Source: Primorskyibacter sedentarius
GTDB lineage: Bacteria > Pseudomonadota > Alphaproteobacteria > Rhodobacterales > Rhodobacteraceae
DNA length: 64,000 nucleotides
Assembly (NCBI RefSeq): GCF_004342065.1
Contig: NZ_SLZU01000011.1
Location: 62,001 to 126,000, forward strand
Reading direction: 5' to 3'
Part shown: one piece after another, positions 8,371-19,252 of the stretch
How the letters are laid out: every line of letters begins with the position of its first letter
Position numbering within the stretch: the first letter of the stretch is position 1
Position numbers and translations under genes: made by a program
The notes under the pieces: model-generated
The model's database searches: none
What the model saw: the letters and a program-made list of their open reading frames with translations, nothing else
What the model was told of the DNA's origin: nothing

Positions 8371-9090
8371 CTAGTCATCTAGGCGCAGCAAGTCGCCGTA
8401 GACTCGCTTTTCCAAGTCAGCCCAGATCGGATTCTCCGCGTACATTAAATCGATCTCTTCTTGACAGAACCAAAAGTTAAGATCGCGAATATAGTCGATC
8501 CGACCGCGATTTACTTGGCTCTTTGCCAAGGGCACACGCGCAGCATCGACACCGATCAAGGCTGATAAATCATCGATCAAGTTTTCGGAGCGAATCCAGT
8601 CCGTGACCTCGGACGCGAACTTTCCTATCGTCGCATCAGCCTTCACGGGCCGCCCCAGCTTCTGACCTTTCACAGGCCTGTTTCGGTATTTCCCTCGAAC
8701 CAGCATGCCACGCGTCACCACTCCGCCCGCATCAGAGCGTTGAACTTCGAAATGAACGCGCGACAAGATCCACGATGGAAGCCGACGAATGTTCCCGAAC
8801 ACACGCCGTGACCCCGCATCGAAAGAGGAATCCAATTCCCGACGTTGGGCGATTGATTGATGCCAGATCACTGGATTGTGGCGGCCGACTCCCCGTTCGG
8901 AGGTGGCGGCGTCACGCGAGGCAAAGGCCATGCGTGGCTTTTTGACCTGGGGCGGCGTACGTCCCGGAGGGTTGATTTCGTCGAATTTAAATGTCGGATC
9001 TTTGGAATATAGCTGTCGGAGCACTTTTTCCGTCGCTGAACCCGCGCATTTTGGCACATGCAACCAGATCCAGTCATTGCCAACAATCAT
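8371..9090 (-). CDS. Sulfotransferase-like protein inserted between rpoA and rplQ
   Basis: 239 aa from the ATG at 9090, which has GGAGG nine bases upstream; a longer reading to 9231 lacks a site. The N-terminus WIWLHVPKCAGSATEKVL resembles the 5'-phosphosulfate-binding loop of Sulfotransfer_2-type proteins (H-x-P-K-x-A-G-[ST]). The C-terminal LNFWFCQEEIDLMYAENPIWADLEKRVYGD is like the tail helix of that family. The middle is less conserved, and no clear 3'-phosphate Ser motif was found. Target unknown. Base composition is lower in GC than the neighbours, which together with its location suggests acquisition by transfer. Confidence 0.6.
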   Translation of the reverse strand: MIVGNDWIWLHVPKCAGSATEKVLRQLYSKDPTFKFDEINPPGRTPPQVKKPRMAFASRDAATSERGVGRHNPVIWHQSIAQRRELDSSFDAGSRRVFGNIRRLPSWILSRVHFEVQRSDAGGVVTRGMLVRGKYRNRPVKGQKLGRPVKADATIGKFASEVTDWIRSENLIDDLSALIGVDAARVPLAKSQVNRGRIDYIRDLNFWFCQEEIDLMYAENPIWADLEKRVYGDLLRLDD

Positions 9091-9157
9091 ACTGGGGGAC
9101 CTCCAACAAAAATGGGGTGCCCGATAAAAATCGGACACCCACAATCCATTAGCTAGC

Positions 9158-10174
9158 TTAAAAAGTATCTTCCAGCTTTTTAGCCAGGTCTTCGATATTG
9201 TCCGGCGGCCAGTCCTCGACATCCATGCCAAGGTGCAGACCCATGCCCGACAGCACTTCCTTGATCTCGTTCAGGGACTTGCGGCCGAAGTTCGGTGTGC
9301 GCAGCATCTCTGCTTCGGTTTTCTGGATCAGATCGCCGATATACACGATATTGTCGTTCTTCAGGCAGTTTGCCGAACGCACGGACAGTTCCAGCTCGTC
9401 GACCTTCTTCAGAAGCAGCGGGTTGAATTCCAGCCCGTCATCTTCGTCCTGGCGGCCAGCCGATTCCGGCTCGTCGAAGTTCACGAAGATCGACAGCTGA
9501 TCCTGAACGATGCGCGCAGCAAAGGCCACGGCATCATCCGGCGGGATCGAGCCATCGGTTTCAATCTTCAACGTCAGCTTGTCATAGTCCAGCACCTGGC
9601 CCTCACGGGTGGGCTGCACGTCATAGCTGACCTTCTTGACCGGCGAATAGATCGCATCGATCGGGATCAGGCCGATAGGCGCATCCTCGGGCTTGTTCTT
9701 GTCCGCTGCGACATAGCCTTTGCCCGTATTCACGGTCAGTTCCATGAACAGGTCCGCGCCATCGTCGAGGTGACAGATCACGTGTTCCTTGTTCAGAACC
9801 TCGATGCCCGCGCTGTCAGAGATATCCCCGGCAGTGACGACACCTGGACCCTTGGCGTTGATCGACAGGCGCTTGGGCCCTTCGACTTCCATGCGCAGGG
9901 AAACGCCCTTGAGGTTCAGAACGATGTCGGTAACATCCTCGCGCACACCGGCGACGGACGAAAATTCATGCAGGACATTGTCGATCTGCACGGAAGTGAT
10001 CGCGGCGCCCTGAAGCGACGACATCAAAACACGGCGCAGAGCGTTGCCCAGCGTCAGACCAAATCCGCGTTCAAGCGGTTCGGCCACGACTGTTGCCTGG
10101 CGCATCGGGTCATTGCCCGGTTTTACGTCCAGTTGTGTGGGCTTGATCAGCTCAGCCCAGTTCTTGTGGATCAT
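9158..10174 (-). CDS. rpoA: RNA polymerase alpha subunit
   Basis: 338 aa. The N-terminal dimerisation domain shows [20 protein letters not shown]. The C-terminal domain shows [20 protein letters not shown] and [12 protein letters not shown], the DNA/activator-binding helices. The start at 10174 ([12 protein letters not shown]) follows GGAGGG; the longer reading upstream is spurious. The gap to rpsK is 112 nt and contains a GC-rich hairpin at 10242-10268. Confidence 0.97.
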   Translation of the reverse strand: MIHKNWAELIKPTQLDVKPGNDPMRQATVVAEPLERGFGLTLGNALRRVLMSSLQGAAITSVQIDNVLHEFSSVAGVREDVTDIVLNLKGVSLRMEVEGPKRLSINAKGPGVVTAGDISDSAGIEVLNKEHVICHLDDGADLFMELTVNTGKGYVAADKNKPEDAPIGLIPIDAIYSPVKKVSYDVQPTREGQVLDYDKLTLKIETDGSIPPDDAVAFAARIVQDQLSIFVNFDEPESAGRQDEDDGLEFNPLLLKKVDELELSVRSANCLKNDNIVYIGDLIQKTEAEMLRTPNFGRKSLNEIKEVLSGMGLHLGMDVEDWPPDNIEDLAKKLEDTF

Positions 10175-10241
10175 GCGTCCCTCCATTCCTGTCTGCCTTC
10201 CATGTCCTAAAAGGCAAACGCCCGAGGTTTCAAACGACGAT

Positions 10242-10268
10242 ACGGGGCCCTGCACCTGGCAAGGCCCC
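10242..10268 (-). other. Hairpin between rpsK and rpoA
   Basis: Inverted repeat GGGGCC...GGCCCC in the rpsK-rpoA gap. On the minus strand no long T-run follows, so it may be an attenuator or processing site rather than a full terminator. Confidence 0.4.
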
Positions 10269-10286
10269 GACAATGAGTAATATCGA

Positions 10287-10676
10287 TCAGACGCGGCGGC
10301 GCTTCGGAGGACGGCAGCCGTTATGCGCCATCGGGGTCACATCACGGATCGAAGTGATGTTGAAGCCAACCGCGGCGAGCGCGCGAAGTGCGGATTCACG
10401 ACCGCCACCGGGGCCCTGAACTTCGACTTCCAGCGTCTTCACACCGTGTTCCTGCGCCTTCTTGCCTGCGTCTTCGGCAGCCATCTGAGCGGCATAAGGC
10501 GTCGATTTACGCGAGCCTTTGAAGCCACAAGTGCCGGCCGAGGACCATGCAATGGCGTTACCCTGAACGTCAGAGATCAGGATCTTGGTGTTGTTGAAGG
10601 AAGAGTTCACATGCGCAACGCCAGTGGCGATGTTCTTGGAGACCTTCTTCTTCGTGCGACGGGTATCACGTGCCAT
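10287..10676 (-). CDS. rpsK: 30S ribosomal protein S11
   Basis: 129 aa; [32 protein letters not shown] and the basic C-terminus [13 protein letters not shown] are S11 hallmarks. It belongs to the platform of the 30S subunit. It lies 15 nt after rpsM, in the order rpsM-rpsK-rpoA. Confidence 0.97.
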   Translation of the reverse strand: MARDTRRTKKKVSKNIATGVAHVNSSFNNTKILISDVQGNAIAWSSAGTCGFKGSRKSTPYAAQMAAEDAGKKAQEHGVKTLEVEVQGPGGGRESALRALAAVGFNITSIRDVTPMAHNGCRPPKRRRV

Positions 10677-10691
10677 ATCTGCTGATCTCCC

Positions 10692-11060
10692 TTACTTCTT
10701 CTTGCCGGCAATGGCCTTTGCGGGGCCTTTGCGCGTGCGTGCGTTGGTATGGGTCCGCTGACCGCGAACGGGGAGATTGCGGCGATGACGCAGGCCACGG
10801 TAGCAACCAAGGTCCATCAGGCGCTTGATGTTCATCTGCGTCTCGCGGCGCAGGTCACCTTCGACGGAGTAGTTGGCGTCGATATGCTCGCGCACAGCCA
10901 GTACTTCGGCGTCAGACAGCTCGTTGACACGGCGTGTCGCGTCGATGTTGACGGCTTCGCAGATGGCCTTGGCCGAGGAATGACCGATTCCGGTGATATA
11001 TGTCAGGGCGATAGGGACCCGTTTATGGGTCGGGATGTTAACGCCGGCTATACGTGCCAC
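10692..11060 (-). CDS. rpsM: 30S ribosomal protein S13
   Basis: 122 aa; [26 protein letters not shown] and the C-terminal [16 protein letters not shown] are diagnostic of S13, the head protein contacting P-site tRNA. First gene of the rpsM-rpsK-rpoA group. A non-ribosomal membrane gene separates it from adk, and a promoter-like pair of hexamers lies upstream at 11205-11233. Confidence 0.97.
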   Translation of the reverse strand: MARIAGVNIPTHKRVPIALTYITGIGHSSAKAICEAVNIDATRRVNELSDAEVLAVREHIDANYSVEGDLRRETQMNIKRLMDLGCYRGLRHRRNLPVRGQRTHTNARTRKGPAKAIAGKKK

Positions 11061-11115
11061 GTGTCACTTTCCTTTTCGTTGCGGTTCCGTAGCTCCAGAA
11101 CCTTTTTTCACAACG

Positions 11116-11142
11116 GAAGCCCGGACGACGATTGTCCGGGCC
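11116..11142 (-). other. Leader hairpin before rpsM
   Basis: Near-perfect stem GCCCGGAC/GTCCGGGC with a 7-nt loop in the rpsM leader. There is no T-run, so it is a possible leader structure or a remnant terminator of the upstream membrane-protein gene. Confidence 0.4.
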
Positions 11143-11204
11143 ACAGCTGAATTCGATATGGTGTATCCCACAGGGGGAATCGCGCGATGAACGCGAGATA
11201 GCGC

Positions 11205-11233
11205 TGTCTATTGGCGCACCGAAGCGCCGTCAA
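11205..11233 (-). promoter_or_regulatory. Putative promoter for rpsM-rpsK-rpoA
   Basis: On the minus strand, TTGACG and TAGACA are separated by exactly 17 nt, downstream of the inserted membrane gene and 145 nt before rpsM. This would let the rpsM-rpoA genes be transcribed independently of the spc part. Confidence 0.45.
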
Positions 11234-11259
11234 CCCCTGTCAAGAGCTTTGTTGTTAAC

Positions 11260-11592
11260 CTACAGTTGCTTTAGCTCGACAGCGTTCAAGAGACGTTTGA
11301 TGACCGCTGGCCAATAGATCAGATATGCGAGCCCAAACGTCACGATCGTAAGCAACAGCCAAACAAGAGCATGGCCCAGAATGTCCACAAAGGCCACCTC
11401 AACCGACACCCGTGCAATCTTGTATCCCTCGCGATCCAACACATAGGTGCGGTTCATAGGAGCCTTGAGAAAATAGTATGGCAAAACGAAGAGTGCCAAC
11501 CCAAAGGTTACGATACTAAGTATCAACCAAATGATCAGCTGCCCAATGGCTTCGCCAACTGTAAATTCACATAAAAACCGATTTCCAAGCAT
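11260..11592 (-). CDS. Small two-repeat membrane protein, function unknown
   Basis: 110 aa with two similar halves, each with a hydrophobic hairpin: GQLIIWLILSIVTFGLAL and ALVWLLLTIVTFGLAY, an internal duplication around the core [IL][IV]TFGLA. Between them is a polar segment with YVLDREGYKI. It resembles small DUF-type inner-membrane proteins (possibly DUF6693); no function is known. GGAG lies 8 nt before the ATG. It is inserted between adk and rpsM, an unusual place, and has lower GC than its neighbours. Confidence 0.65.
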   Translation of the reverse strand: MLGNRFLCEFTVGEAIGQLIIWLILSIVTFGLALFVLPYYFLKAPMNRTYVLDREGYKIARVSVEVAFVDILGHALVWLLLTIVTFGLAYLIYWPAVIKRLLNAVELKQL

Positions 11593-11664
11593 TCACGTAC
11601 TCCAATATGCCGAGCGCCAAGGCGCACATGCATAGGGAAATACATTTGTGAAGCTAAGAAGACC

Positions 11665-12305
11665 TTAACCTGCCAGCGCTTCGTCAATCGCTGCCTTGAC
11701 CTCGGAAATCTCGCCCAAACCATTGACCTTTGTCAGCTGGCCCTTGGCATAGTAATAGCCGATCAGCGGGGATGTCTTCTTGTAGTATTCCATCAGGCGC
11801 TGCTTGAGGCTGTCCTCATTGTCGTCAGCGCGGCGCTTCTGGTTGGTACCACCGCAATTGGCGCATTTGCCATCTGCGGGCCAAGGCTTCGTCTGGTCGT
11901 TGTAGACCTCGCCGCAGTCGCCGCAAGTCGAACGGGCGGTGATACGTGCGACCAGCGCGGCATCATCCACTTCCATCTCGATAACGGCATCCAGCGTCTC
12001 GCCTGCGCTTTGCAGCAATTCGCCCAACGCATCGGCCTGGGCCAGCGTCCGGGGAAAGCCATCAAAGATGAACCCGCCCGCCTTGTCGCCGTCCAGCTTC
12101 TCACGGATCAGGCCGATGACGATTTCATCGGTCACAAGATCGCCGCGCGCCATGACGTCGGCCACGATCTTGCCCATTTCGGTTCCACTATCCTTGGCCT
12201 CGCGCAGCATGTCGCCAGTCGACAGCTGGATCATGTTACGCTCGTCGACGAGCATCCGCGCCTGAGTGCCTTTGCCCGCCCCGGGCGGTCCAAGAAGAAT
12301 GATGT

Positions 12306-12309
<4 letters not shown>
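11665..12309 (-). CDS. adk: Adenylate kinase with zinc-type LID
   Basis: 214 aa; catalyses ATP + AMP = 2 ADP. The P-loop [14 protein letters not shown] is at the N-terminus, [10 protein letters not shown] and [11 protein letters not shown] form the AMP site. The LID carries four cysteines ([10 protein letters not shown] and CANCGG), a structural zinc site characteristic of the long, zinc-containing adenylate kinases. Overlaps secY by 4 nt. Confidence 0.96.
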
Positions 12310-13670
<1,361 letters not shown>

Positions 13671-13686
13671 GAGGGTCTCTCTATAG

Positions 13687-13732
13687 TGAAAACGCCGCCC
13701 GGGCCGTTTTCCGGCTCATGGGCGGCGTTTGG
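13687..13732 (-). terminator. Hairpin terminator between rplO and secY
   Basis: Long stem AACGCCGCCC/GGGCGGCGTT with an inner GCCG/CGGC extension and an AAAA loop, followed by TTC on the minus strand. It lies between the rplO stop (13778) and the secY start (13670). Probably leaky or a processing site, since adk and secY would otherwise need a promoter within 20 nt. Confidence 0.6.
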
Positions 13733-13777
13733 AAAACTCAGGGTTATGTAAGCGGACTGGCGTCCGCTCACAACCTC

Positions 13778-14251
13778 TTATTCGGCAGCTTGCGCAGTCG
13801 TGACCTTCAGCGAGCCACCAGCCTTCTCGACCGCCTCAACCGCTGCCTTGGAGGCACCGGTGACTTCGAGGGTCAGCTTGGAGGTCACTTCGCCCTTTGC
13901 CAGAACGCGGATGCCGTCCAGCTTGCGGCGCACCAGACCGGACGCGATCAGCGCGTCTTCGGTGATGGCGTTGCCGGCATCAAGCTTGCCCGCTTCGACG
14001 AATTTCTGGATCAGGCCCAGGTTGATGACCGCGTAGGATTTACGGTTCGGCTTGTTGAAGCCGCGCTTTGGCAGGCGCTGGTAGAGCGGCATCTGGCCGC
14101 CTTCGTAGCCCTTGATCGCCACACCCGAACGGGATTTCTGACCTTTGATACCACGGCCACCCATTTTACCCAGACCGGAGCCGGGGCCGCGGCCGACGCG
14201 CTTCTTGCGCTTGGTTGCGCCATCGTTATCGCGCAGTTCGTGCAGTTTCAT
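13778..14251 (-). CDS. rplO: 50S ribosomal protein L15
   Basis: 157 aa; [20 protein letters not shown] and the Gly-rich [22 protein letters not shown] segment are diagnostic. In most genomes it follows rpmD by a few bases. Here it is separated from rpmD by a metallo-hydrolase gene and two terminators, and it has a good promoter-like sequence of its own at 14350-14378. Confidence 0.97.
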   Translation of the reverse strand: MKLHELRDNDGATKRKKRVGRGPGSGLGKMGGRGIKGQKSRSGVAIKGYEGGQMPLYQRLPKRGFNKPNRKSYAVINLGLIQKFVEAGKLDAGNAITEDALIASGLVRRKLDGIRVLAKGEVTSKLTLEVTGASKAAVEAVEKAGGSLKVTTAQAAE

Positions 14252-14349
14252 GTCGCTTCTCCTTTGCCGGATGCGGCCCCCAGCGACGGGAGCGGCCGAA
14301 CACGGCGTATGATTTCATCGAGTCGCAGCCCGTACTGGGCCACCGGGCG

Positions 14350-14378
14350 CGTATAGCGATCCCTCGATCTGCGATCAA
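14350..14378 (-). promoter_or_regulatory. Putative promoter for rplO-secY-adk
   Basis: Minus strand TTGATC, 17-nt spacer, TATACG, about 100 nt before rplO and just past the terminator that ends the metallo-hydrolase gene. It would restart transcription of the distal spc genes. Confidence 0.5.
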
Positions 14379-14407
14379 GAGCGGAGTTGCCCGTCAAGAC
14401 CGGCAGT

Positions 14408-14437
14408 CCAAAAGGCCCCCGCTCAGGGCGGGGGCCG
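14408..14437 (-). terminator. Rho-independent terminator after the metallo-hydrolase gene
   Basis: Nine-bp all-GC stem (GGCCCCCGC/GCGGGGGCC) followed by TTTTGG on the minus strand, 32 nt past the stop of the metallo-hydrolase gene and upstream of rplO. Confidence 0.8.
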
Positions 14438-14469
14438 GTGGGCACAACTGTCAGCATCGCGACCTGAGA

Positions 14470-15255
14470 TCAGGCCTCGTTTTCTTCGTACCAGCCGCCC
14501 ATTTTCACTTCGGCGGCATCCCCGACGAGGCTGGCGAATTCCTCCGGATCCTGGGTGCCGTTATCCCGGCCACGATAGTGGTAAGGGTAGACATAGGTCG
14601 GCCCGAATTCCTTGACCGCGTCCGCCGCTGCTGCCGCGTCCATGGTGAAGGGCAGGTTCATGCAGACAAAAGCCAGATCGATATTCTCCAAGGCGCGCAT
14701 TTCGGGGATGTCCTCGGTGTCGCCGGAGAGGTAGACGCGGAAACCTTCGAAGCTGAGCACATAGCCGTTGTCGCGCCCCTGGGGATGGAAGTTTAGGCGG
14801 TCCTCTGTCGTGTTGTAGGCAGGGATTGCATCGATCCCCACACCATTGAACCCGGCCGCATCGCCGTTTCCGATGGCCTGTGCGCGGCCGGCCAGATCTT
14901 CGGGCAGCATCCCCTGCACAGCGGGGTTGGTGATCAAGACGGTATCATCCCCCATCAGGGCTGCGAGGGTTTCAGCGTTGTAGTGATCGCCGTGCTCATG
15001 CGTGATCAGGATAAGATCCGCGGATGGAAGGTTGGCATATTGCGCCGGATCCCCAACCGGGTCGACATAGATGGTGCCGGCGGGCGTCTCCAGCACGACC
15101 GAAGCGTGGCTGACCGGATGGACCGAAATGGCGCCGCCCGGTGTTTCGAACATATCGCCCGAATGCGATGCCGCGCGGGCCGCATATGGCAACACCGTGA
15201 TTGCCCCGGCAGTTGCGGCCGCGGTGACCAGAAAGGCTCTGCGTGTCTGTGTCAT
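14470..15255 (-). CDS. Secreted (Tat) UlaG-like MBL-fold metallo-hydrolase
   Basis: 261 aa. The N-terminus has a twin-arginine signal (TRRAFLVTAAATAGA) ending at AARA, so it is probably exported folded to the periplasm. The mature part has the metallo-beta-lactamase fold: HASVVLETPAGTIYVDPVGD, then LITHEHGDHYN (H-x-H-x-D-H metal site), VYLSGDTED (bridging Asp) and YVYPYHYRG (late His). It is closest to UlaG-like MBL hydrolases; substrate unknown. It is bracketed by terminators at both ends, so it is a monocistronic insertion within the spc operon, between rpmD and rplO. Confidence 0.85.
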   Translation of the reverse strand: MTQTRRAFLVTAAATAGAITVLPYAARAASHSGDMFETPGGAISVHPVSHASVVLETPAGTIYVDPVGDPAQYANLPSADLILITHEHGDHYNAETLAALMGDDTVLITNPAVQGMLPEDLAGRAQAIGNGDAAGFNGVGIDAIPAYNTTEDRLNFHPQGRDNGYVLSFEGFRVYLSGDTEDIPEMRALENIDLAFVCMNLPFTMDAAAAADAVKEFGPTYVYPYHYRGRDNGTQDPEEFASLVGDAAEVKMGGWYEENEA

Positions 15256-15332
15256 GTTAGAATTCTCCCTTTGGATGATTGAAAGATAGACCAGCCACCG
15301 CGAACGGCAATCGGGAAGAAAGAACTCGGCAA

Positions 15333-15366
15333 GAAAAACGCCCCCCGGCGGAACCGAGGGGCGTAA
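15333..15366 (-). terminator. Rho-independent terminator after rpmD
   Basis: Stem ACGCCCC/GGGGCGT with a GC-rich inner part followed by TTTTTC on the minus strand, 31 nt past the rpmD stop. It ends the rpmC-to-rpmD transcription unit before the inserted metallo-hydrolase gene. Confidence 0.8.
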
Positions 15367-15397
15367 TTCTTGTCAATCGGGAAGATCCCGGCGCGTG

Positions 15398-15586
15398 TCA
15401 GTCGCGCTCTTCGATGATCTCGACCATGTGGGGGATCTTGGCGATCATGCCACGCACGGATGGAGTATCCTCCAGCTCGCGGGTCTTGTGCATCTTGTTG
15501 AGGCCCAGACCGATCAGCGTCTTGCGCTGGATCTCAGGGCGACGGATCGGCGAGCCGATCTGCTTTACAACGATGGTTTTTGCCAT
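15398..15586 (-). CDS. rpmD: 50S ribosomal protein L30
   Basis: 62 aa; [20 protein letters not shown] and [14 protein letters not shown] are the standard L30 sequence. It lies 12 nt after rpsE. A strong terminator follows instead of rplO. Confidence 0.96.
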   Translation of the reverse strand: MAKTIVVKQIGSPIRRPEIQRKTLIGLGLNKMHKTRELEDTPSVRGMIAKIPHMVEIIEERD

Positions 15587-15598
15587 GTTCCTGCTTCC

Positions 15599-16180
15599 TT
15601 ACGCTTCTTCGGCCACTTGGGCGCTGTCCTGCGGGGCGTCTTCACGCTTGGGCAGAATATCGGCGACCTTCTTGCCACGACGCTGAGCCACGGAGCGCGG
15701 GCTTGCCTCTTTTCCGAGACCCTCCAGCGTGGCGCGGATCATGTTGTAGGGGTTCTGCGAGCCGATCGACTTTGCGACGACGTCCTGAACACCCAGCATC
15801 TCGAAAACGGCACGCATCGGACCACCTGCGATGATCCCGGTACCCTGAGGTGCGGTACGCATGACAACCTTGCCCGCGCCATGACGACCTTCGATGTCGT
15901 GGTGCAGAGTGCGGCCTTCGCGCAGCGGCACGCGGATCATCTTGCGCTTCGCCTGCTCGGTTGCCTTGCGGATCGCCTCGGGGACCTCTTTGGCCTTGCC
16001 CTTGCCGAAACCGACCCGGCCCTTTTGGTCACCCACGACCACGAGTGCTGCAAAGCCGAAACGCTTGCCGCCCTTCACAGTCTTGGAAACCCGGTTGATC
16101 GCGACCAGGCGGTCTGCAAATTCGGGGGCTTCTTCACGCTGTTGACGACGGTTGCCGCCACGGTTGGTATCTCTTGCCAT
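15599..16180 (-). CDS. rpsE: 30S ribosomal protein S5
   Basis: 193 aa; [31 protein letters not shown] and [18 protein letters not shown] are S5 signatures (N-terminal dsRBD-like domain then C-terminal domain). Acts in mRNA helicase/decoding fidelity regions of the 30S. Separated from rplR by 121 nt with a perfect hairpin. Confidence 0.97.
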   Translation of the reverse strand: MARDTNRGGNRRQQREEAPEFADRLVAINRVSKTVKGGKRFGFAALVVVGDQKGRVGFGKGKAKEVPEAIRKATEQAKRKMIRVPLREGRTLHHDIEGRHGAGKVVMRTAPQGTGIIAGGPMRAVFEMLGVQDVVAKSIGSQNPYNMIRATLEGLGKEASPRSVAQRRGKKVADILPKREDAPQDSAQVAEEA

Positions 16181-16271
16181 TCGGCGTCCTTTCCTTCAGG
16201 CGCGACATCGCGCCCCAGATTGTTGCAATCCTGGTGTTCCGAAACGCATCCGGAACCCGGATCATCGAGAG

Positions 16272-16292
16272 GCCCCGGGTCTGGCCCGGGGC
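16272..16292 (-). other. Hairpin between rplR and rpsE
   Basis: Perfect 8-bp stem GCCCCGGG/CCCGGGGC with a 5-nt loop just past the rplR stop. No T-run on the minus strand; possible RNA-processing or stability element. Confidence 0.45.
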
Positions 16293-16301
16293 GCTCTGCG
16301 C

Positions 16302-16661
16302 TTAGATCTTCAAGCCACCTTCACGGGCAGCATCGGCGAGGGCCTTTACCTTGCCGTGGAACAGAAAACCGCCACGATCGAAATAGGCTTCTTCGACGCC
16401 GGCCTTCTTGGCACGCTCGGCAATCGCGGCGCCCACCTTTGCGGCGGCCTCCACGTTGTTCTTGCCGGTCACGCCCAGATCCTTCTCCAGCGAGGAGGCG
16501 GAAGCCAGGGTCACGCCGTTCACATCGTCGATCAGCTGAACGCTGATGTTCTTGTTCGAGCGATGCACGCTCAGCCGCGGCCGACCGGCGTTGACCTTGC
16601 GAAGTTTGTTCCGAACGCGCAGGCGGCGCTTCAGAAACAGGGTTCTTTTGCTGTTTGCCAT
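16302..16661 (-). CDS. rplR: 50S ribosomal protein L18
   Basis: 119 aa; [31 protein letters not shown] and the C-terminal [24 protein letters not shown] are typical of L18, which binds 5S rRNA. Lies 11 nt after rplF. Confidence 0.97.
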   Translation of the reverse strand: MANSKRTLFLKRRLRVRNKLRKVNAGRPRLSVHRSNKNISVQLIDDVNGVTLASASSLEKDLGVTGKNNVEAAAKVGAAIAERAKKAGVEEAYFDRGGFLFHGKVKALADAAREGGLKI

Positions 16662-16672
16662 CTTGTGCGTCC

Positions 16673-17206
16673 TTACTTCTTCTTGCCTTCCTTACGGAAG
16701 ATGAATTCACCCTTGTAGCGGATACCCTTGCCTTTATACGGCTCGGGCTTGCGCCATTCGCGGATGTTCGCTGCGACCTGACCGACGAGCTGTGCGTCAG
16801 TACCCTCGATGACGATCTGCGTGGGCTTCGGGGCAGTCACGGTGACACCCTCCGGCACAGCAAAATCGACGTCATGCGACAGACCGAGGTTCAGCTTCAG
16901 CACGTTGCCCTGCATCTGGGCGCGGTAACCAACACCCTGAATTTCGAGCTCTTTCTTGAAGCCGTCGGACACGCCCTGCACGAGGTTCGCAACCATGGTG
17001 CGGCTCATGCCCCACTGCTGGCGCGCGCGCTTGGACTTGCCACGCGGGGTAACCGCGACAACATTGTCCTGCACCTCGATGGTGACGTCGTCGGTTGCGG
17101 TGAAGCTGTGGGACCCTTTCGGGCCCTTCACTTCAAAGGTCTGGCCGGACACGGATGCTGTGACACCCGAGGGCAGCTCGACCGGTTTCTTGCCAATACG
17201 AGACAT
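16673..17206 (-). CDS. rplF: 50S ribosomal protein L6
   Basis: 177 aa; [15 protein letters not shown] and the C-terminal [23 protein letters not shown] define L6, which lies near the factor-binding site. Follows rpsH by 10 nt. Confidence 0.97.
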   Translation of the reverse strand: MSRIGKKPVELPSGVTASVSGQTFEVKGPKGSHSFTATDDVTIEVQDNVVAVTPRGKSKRARQQWGMSRTMVANLVQGVSDGFKKELEIQGVGYRAQMQGNVLKLNLGLSHDVDFAVPEGVTVTAPKPTQIVIEGTDAQLVGQVAANIREWRKPEPYKGKGIRYKGEFIFRKEGKKK

Positions 17207-17216
17207 TGCCTACTCC

Positions 17217-17609
17217 TTAGAAGACCGTGCAAAGCACTTCGCCGCCAACATTCTGGCTGCGTGCTGTTGCATCCGACATCACACCCTTGGGGGTGGAGAC
17301 AATCGAGACACCCAGACCCTGACGGACCTGCGGGATCTCTTTAACACCCAGATACACACGACGGCCCGGTGTCGAAACGCGCTTGATTTCGCGAATGACG
17401 GGGGTGCCTTCGTAGTATTTGAGGCTGATTTCGATGGCCGGGTGGCCATCCGCGCCGGTGGTTTTCTCGTAACCGCGGATGTAGCCTTCGTCCGCCAGCA
17501 CGTCGAGAACCCAGGCCCGCAGCTTCGAAGCAGGGGTCGCCACAGTGGACTTGCCGCGCATCTGAGCGTTACGGATACGGGTCAGCATATCGCCGATAGG
17601 ATCGTTCAT
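17217..17609 (-). CDS. rpsH: 30S ribosomal protein S8
   Basis: 130 aa; [16 protein letters not shown] and [18 protein letters not shown] with the C-terminal [12 protein letters not shown] are S8 hallmarks. S8 binds 16S helix 21 and in E. coli represses the spc mRNA at rplE; the same control is possible here but was not traced. Confidence 0.97.
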   Translation of the reverse strand: MNDPIGDMLTRIRNAQMRGKSTVATPASKLRAWVLDVLADEGYIRGYEKTTGADGHPAIEISLKYYEGTPVIREIKRVSTPGRRVYLGVKEIPQVRQGLGVSIVSTPKGVMSDATARSQNVGGEVLCTVF

Positions 17610-17622
17610 TTGCTAACCTCCC

Positions 17623-17928
17623 TTACCAGCTGGACTTGACCATGCCGGGCGCTTGACCATTCGAGGCCAGTTCACGCAGCATGATACGGCTGACTTTCAG
17701 CTTACGGTAATAGGCGTGCGGACGCCCCGTCAGCTGGCAGCGGTTGTGAAGACGCGACGGCGCGCTGTTGCGCGGCAGTTTCGCCAGTTTGAGACGGGCC
17801 TTGAAGCGCTCTTCCATCGGCTTCGACTCGTCTTTCGCGATTTCCTTCAGCTCGGCGCGCTTAGCGGCATATTTTGCCACCAGACGCTCGCGCTTCTTCT
17901 CGCGTTCGATCATTGCTTTCTTTGCCAT
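17623..17928 (-). CDS. rpsN: 30S ribosomal protein S14 (zinc-free type)
   Basis: 101 aa; the long S14 form, with [20 protein letters not shown] and [17 protein letters not shown]. It lacks the CxxC pairs of the short zinc-binding S14. Lies 13 nt after rplE. Confidence 0.97.
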   Translation of the reverse strand: MAKKAMIEREKKRERLVAKYAAKRAELKEIAKDESKPMEERFKARLKLAKLPRNSAPSRLHNRCQLTGRPHAYYRKLKVSRIMLRELASNGQAPGMVKSSW

Positions 17929-17941
17929 GATACAGATCCCC

Positions 17942-18505
17942 TCAGCTGTTGAACGGCATGTTGAAATGCTTCAACAGCGCTTTGGCTTCCGCGTCGGTCT
18001 TCGCGGTCGTGACGATCACGATGTCCATGCCCCAGGTCTCGTCCACCTTGTCGAAATCGATCTCGGGGAAGACGATGTGTTCCTTGAGGCCCGTGGCATA
18101 GTTGCCGCGGCCATCGAACGATTTGCCCGACACGCCGCGGAAGTCGCGGACACGGGGCATTGCGATTGTGATCAGACGGTCGAGGAAATCGTACATCCGG
18201 TCACCGCGCAGGGTCACCTTGGCACCCAGGGGCATTTCTTCACGAACCCGGAAACCCGCGATGGATTTCTTGGCCGTCGTGACGATCGCCTTTTGGCCGG
18301 CAATCGCGGACAGGTCTTCCTGAGCCGATTTCGCCTTCTTGGAGTCGCGCACTGCCTCGGCACCACAGCCGATGTTCAGCACGATCTTCTCAAGCGCCGG
18401 GATCTGCATGTCGTTCTTGTAGCCGAACTCTTCCTTCAGTGCCGCTTTGATGGTCTCGCGGAACTGCGCCTTCAGACGCGGGGTATAAGTTGCAGTATCA
18501 AGCAT
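17942..18505 (-). CDS. rplE: 50S ribosomal protein L5
   Basis: 187 aa; [38 protein letters not shown] and [17 protein letters not shown] are L5 signatures; binds 5S rRNA in the central protuberance. The start overlaps rplX by 8 nt. Confidence 0.97.
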   Translation of the reverse strand: MLDTATYTPRLKAQFRETIKAALKEEFGYKNDMQIPALEKIVLNIGCGAEAVRDSKKAKSAQEDLSAIAGQKAIVTTAKKSIAGFRVREEMPLGAKVTLRGDRMYDFLDRLITIAMPRVRDFRGVSGKSFDGRGNYATGLKEHIVFPEIDFDKVDETWGMDIVIVTTAKTDAEAKALLKHFNMPFNS

Positions 18506-18809
18506 CGATCACGTCCCCCGTGGTCTTGGCAAAACGGACCTTCTTGTCGCCTTCCATGCGGAAGCCAACGCGGGTTGCTTTGCCGTTGGAGTCAACCAAA
18601 GACAGGTTCGACAATGCGATAGGCATCGCCTTGGGCACGCGGCCCCCCTGGCTGGCCTGGGTCTGGCGGGTGTGACGGATGGCCATGTTCAGCCCATCGA
18701 CAACAGCCTTGCCGGCCTTGGGGTCAATCAGGGTAATCGTGCCCTGCTTGCCTTTGTCCTTGCCGGTCAAAACGACGACAGTGTCGCCTTTGCGGAGTTT
18801 AGCAGCCAT
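18498..18809 (-). CDS. rplX: 50S ribosomal protein L24
   Basis: 103 aa with the KOW motif ([20 protein letters not shown]) at the N-terminus; assembly-initiating 23S-binding protein. Its start shares one base with the rplN stop and its end overlaps rplE. Confidence 0.97.
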   Translation of the reverse strand: MAAKLRKGDTVVVLTGKDKGKQGTITLIDPKAGKAVVDGLNMAIRHTRQTQASQGGRVPKAMPIALSNLSLVDSNGKATRVGFRMEGDKKVRFAKTTGDVIDA

Positions 18810-19177
18810 TACAGCACCTCCGGAGCAAGCGAGATGATCTTCATGAAGTTCTTGGCACGCAGCTCGCGCACAACCGGCCCGAAGATACGGGTACCGACCG
18901 GCTCACCTGCGTTGTTCAGGATCACGGCGGCGTTGCGGTCAAAGCGGATTGCTGTGCCGTCTTCACGGCGAACTTCTTTGGCGGTGCGCACGACGACGGC
19001 CTTGCGGACGTCACCTTTCTTCACGCGGCCGCGCGGAATGGCTTCCTTGACGGAGACGACGATAACGTCACCGACGCTCGCATATCTGCGTTTGGAACCA
19101 CCCAGGACCTTGATGCACTGCACCCGGCGAGCGCCGGAGTTGTCAGCGACATCCAGATTGGTCTGCATCTGGATCAT
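18809..19177 (-). CDS. rplN: 50S ribosomal protein L14
   Basis: 122 aa; [20 protein letters not shown] and [17 protein letters not shown] identify L14. Separated from rpsQ by 75 nt. Confidence 0.97.
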   Translation of the reverse strand: MIQMQTNLDVADNSGARRVQCIKVLGGSKRRYASVGDVIVVSVKEAIPRGRVKKGDVRKAVVVRTAKEVRREDGTAIRFDRNAAVILNNAGEPVGTRIFGPVVRELRAKNFMKIISLAPEVL

Positions 19178-19252
19178 ATGGTTTCTCCCGACCTTTGGGG
19201 GGCGTCATTCACGCCTTTCCCCCAGGGTTTCGTAAAACTGGTGGGCAGAGGC

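Noticed and set aside
15395-16546. 383-codon plus-strand frame over rpmD, rpsE and rplR
   Set aside because: Shadow of well-known ribosomal genes on the minus strand.
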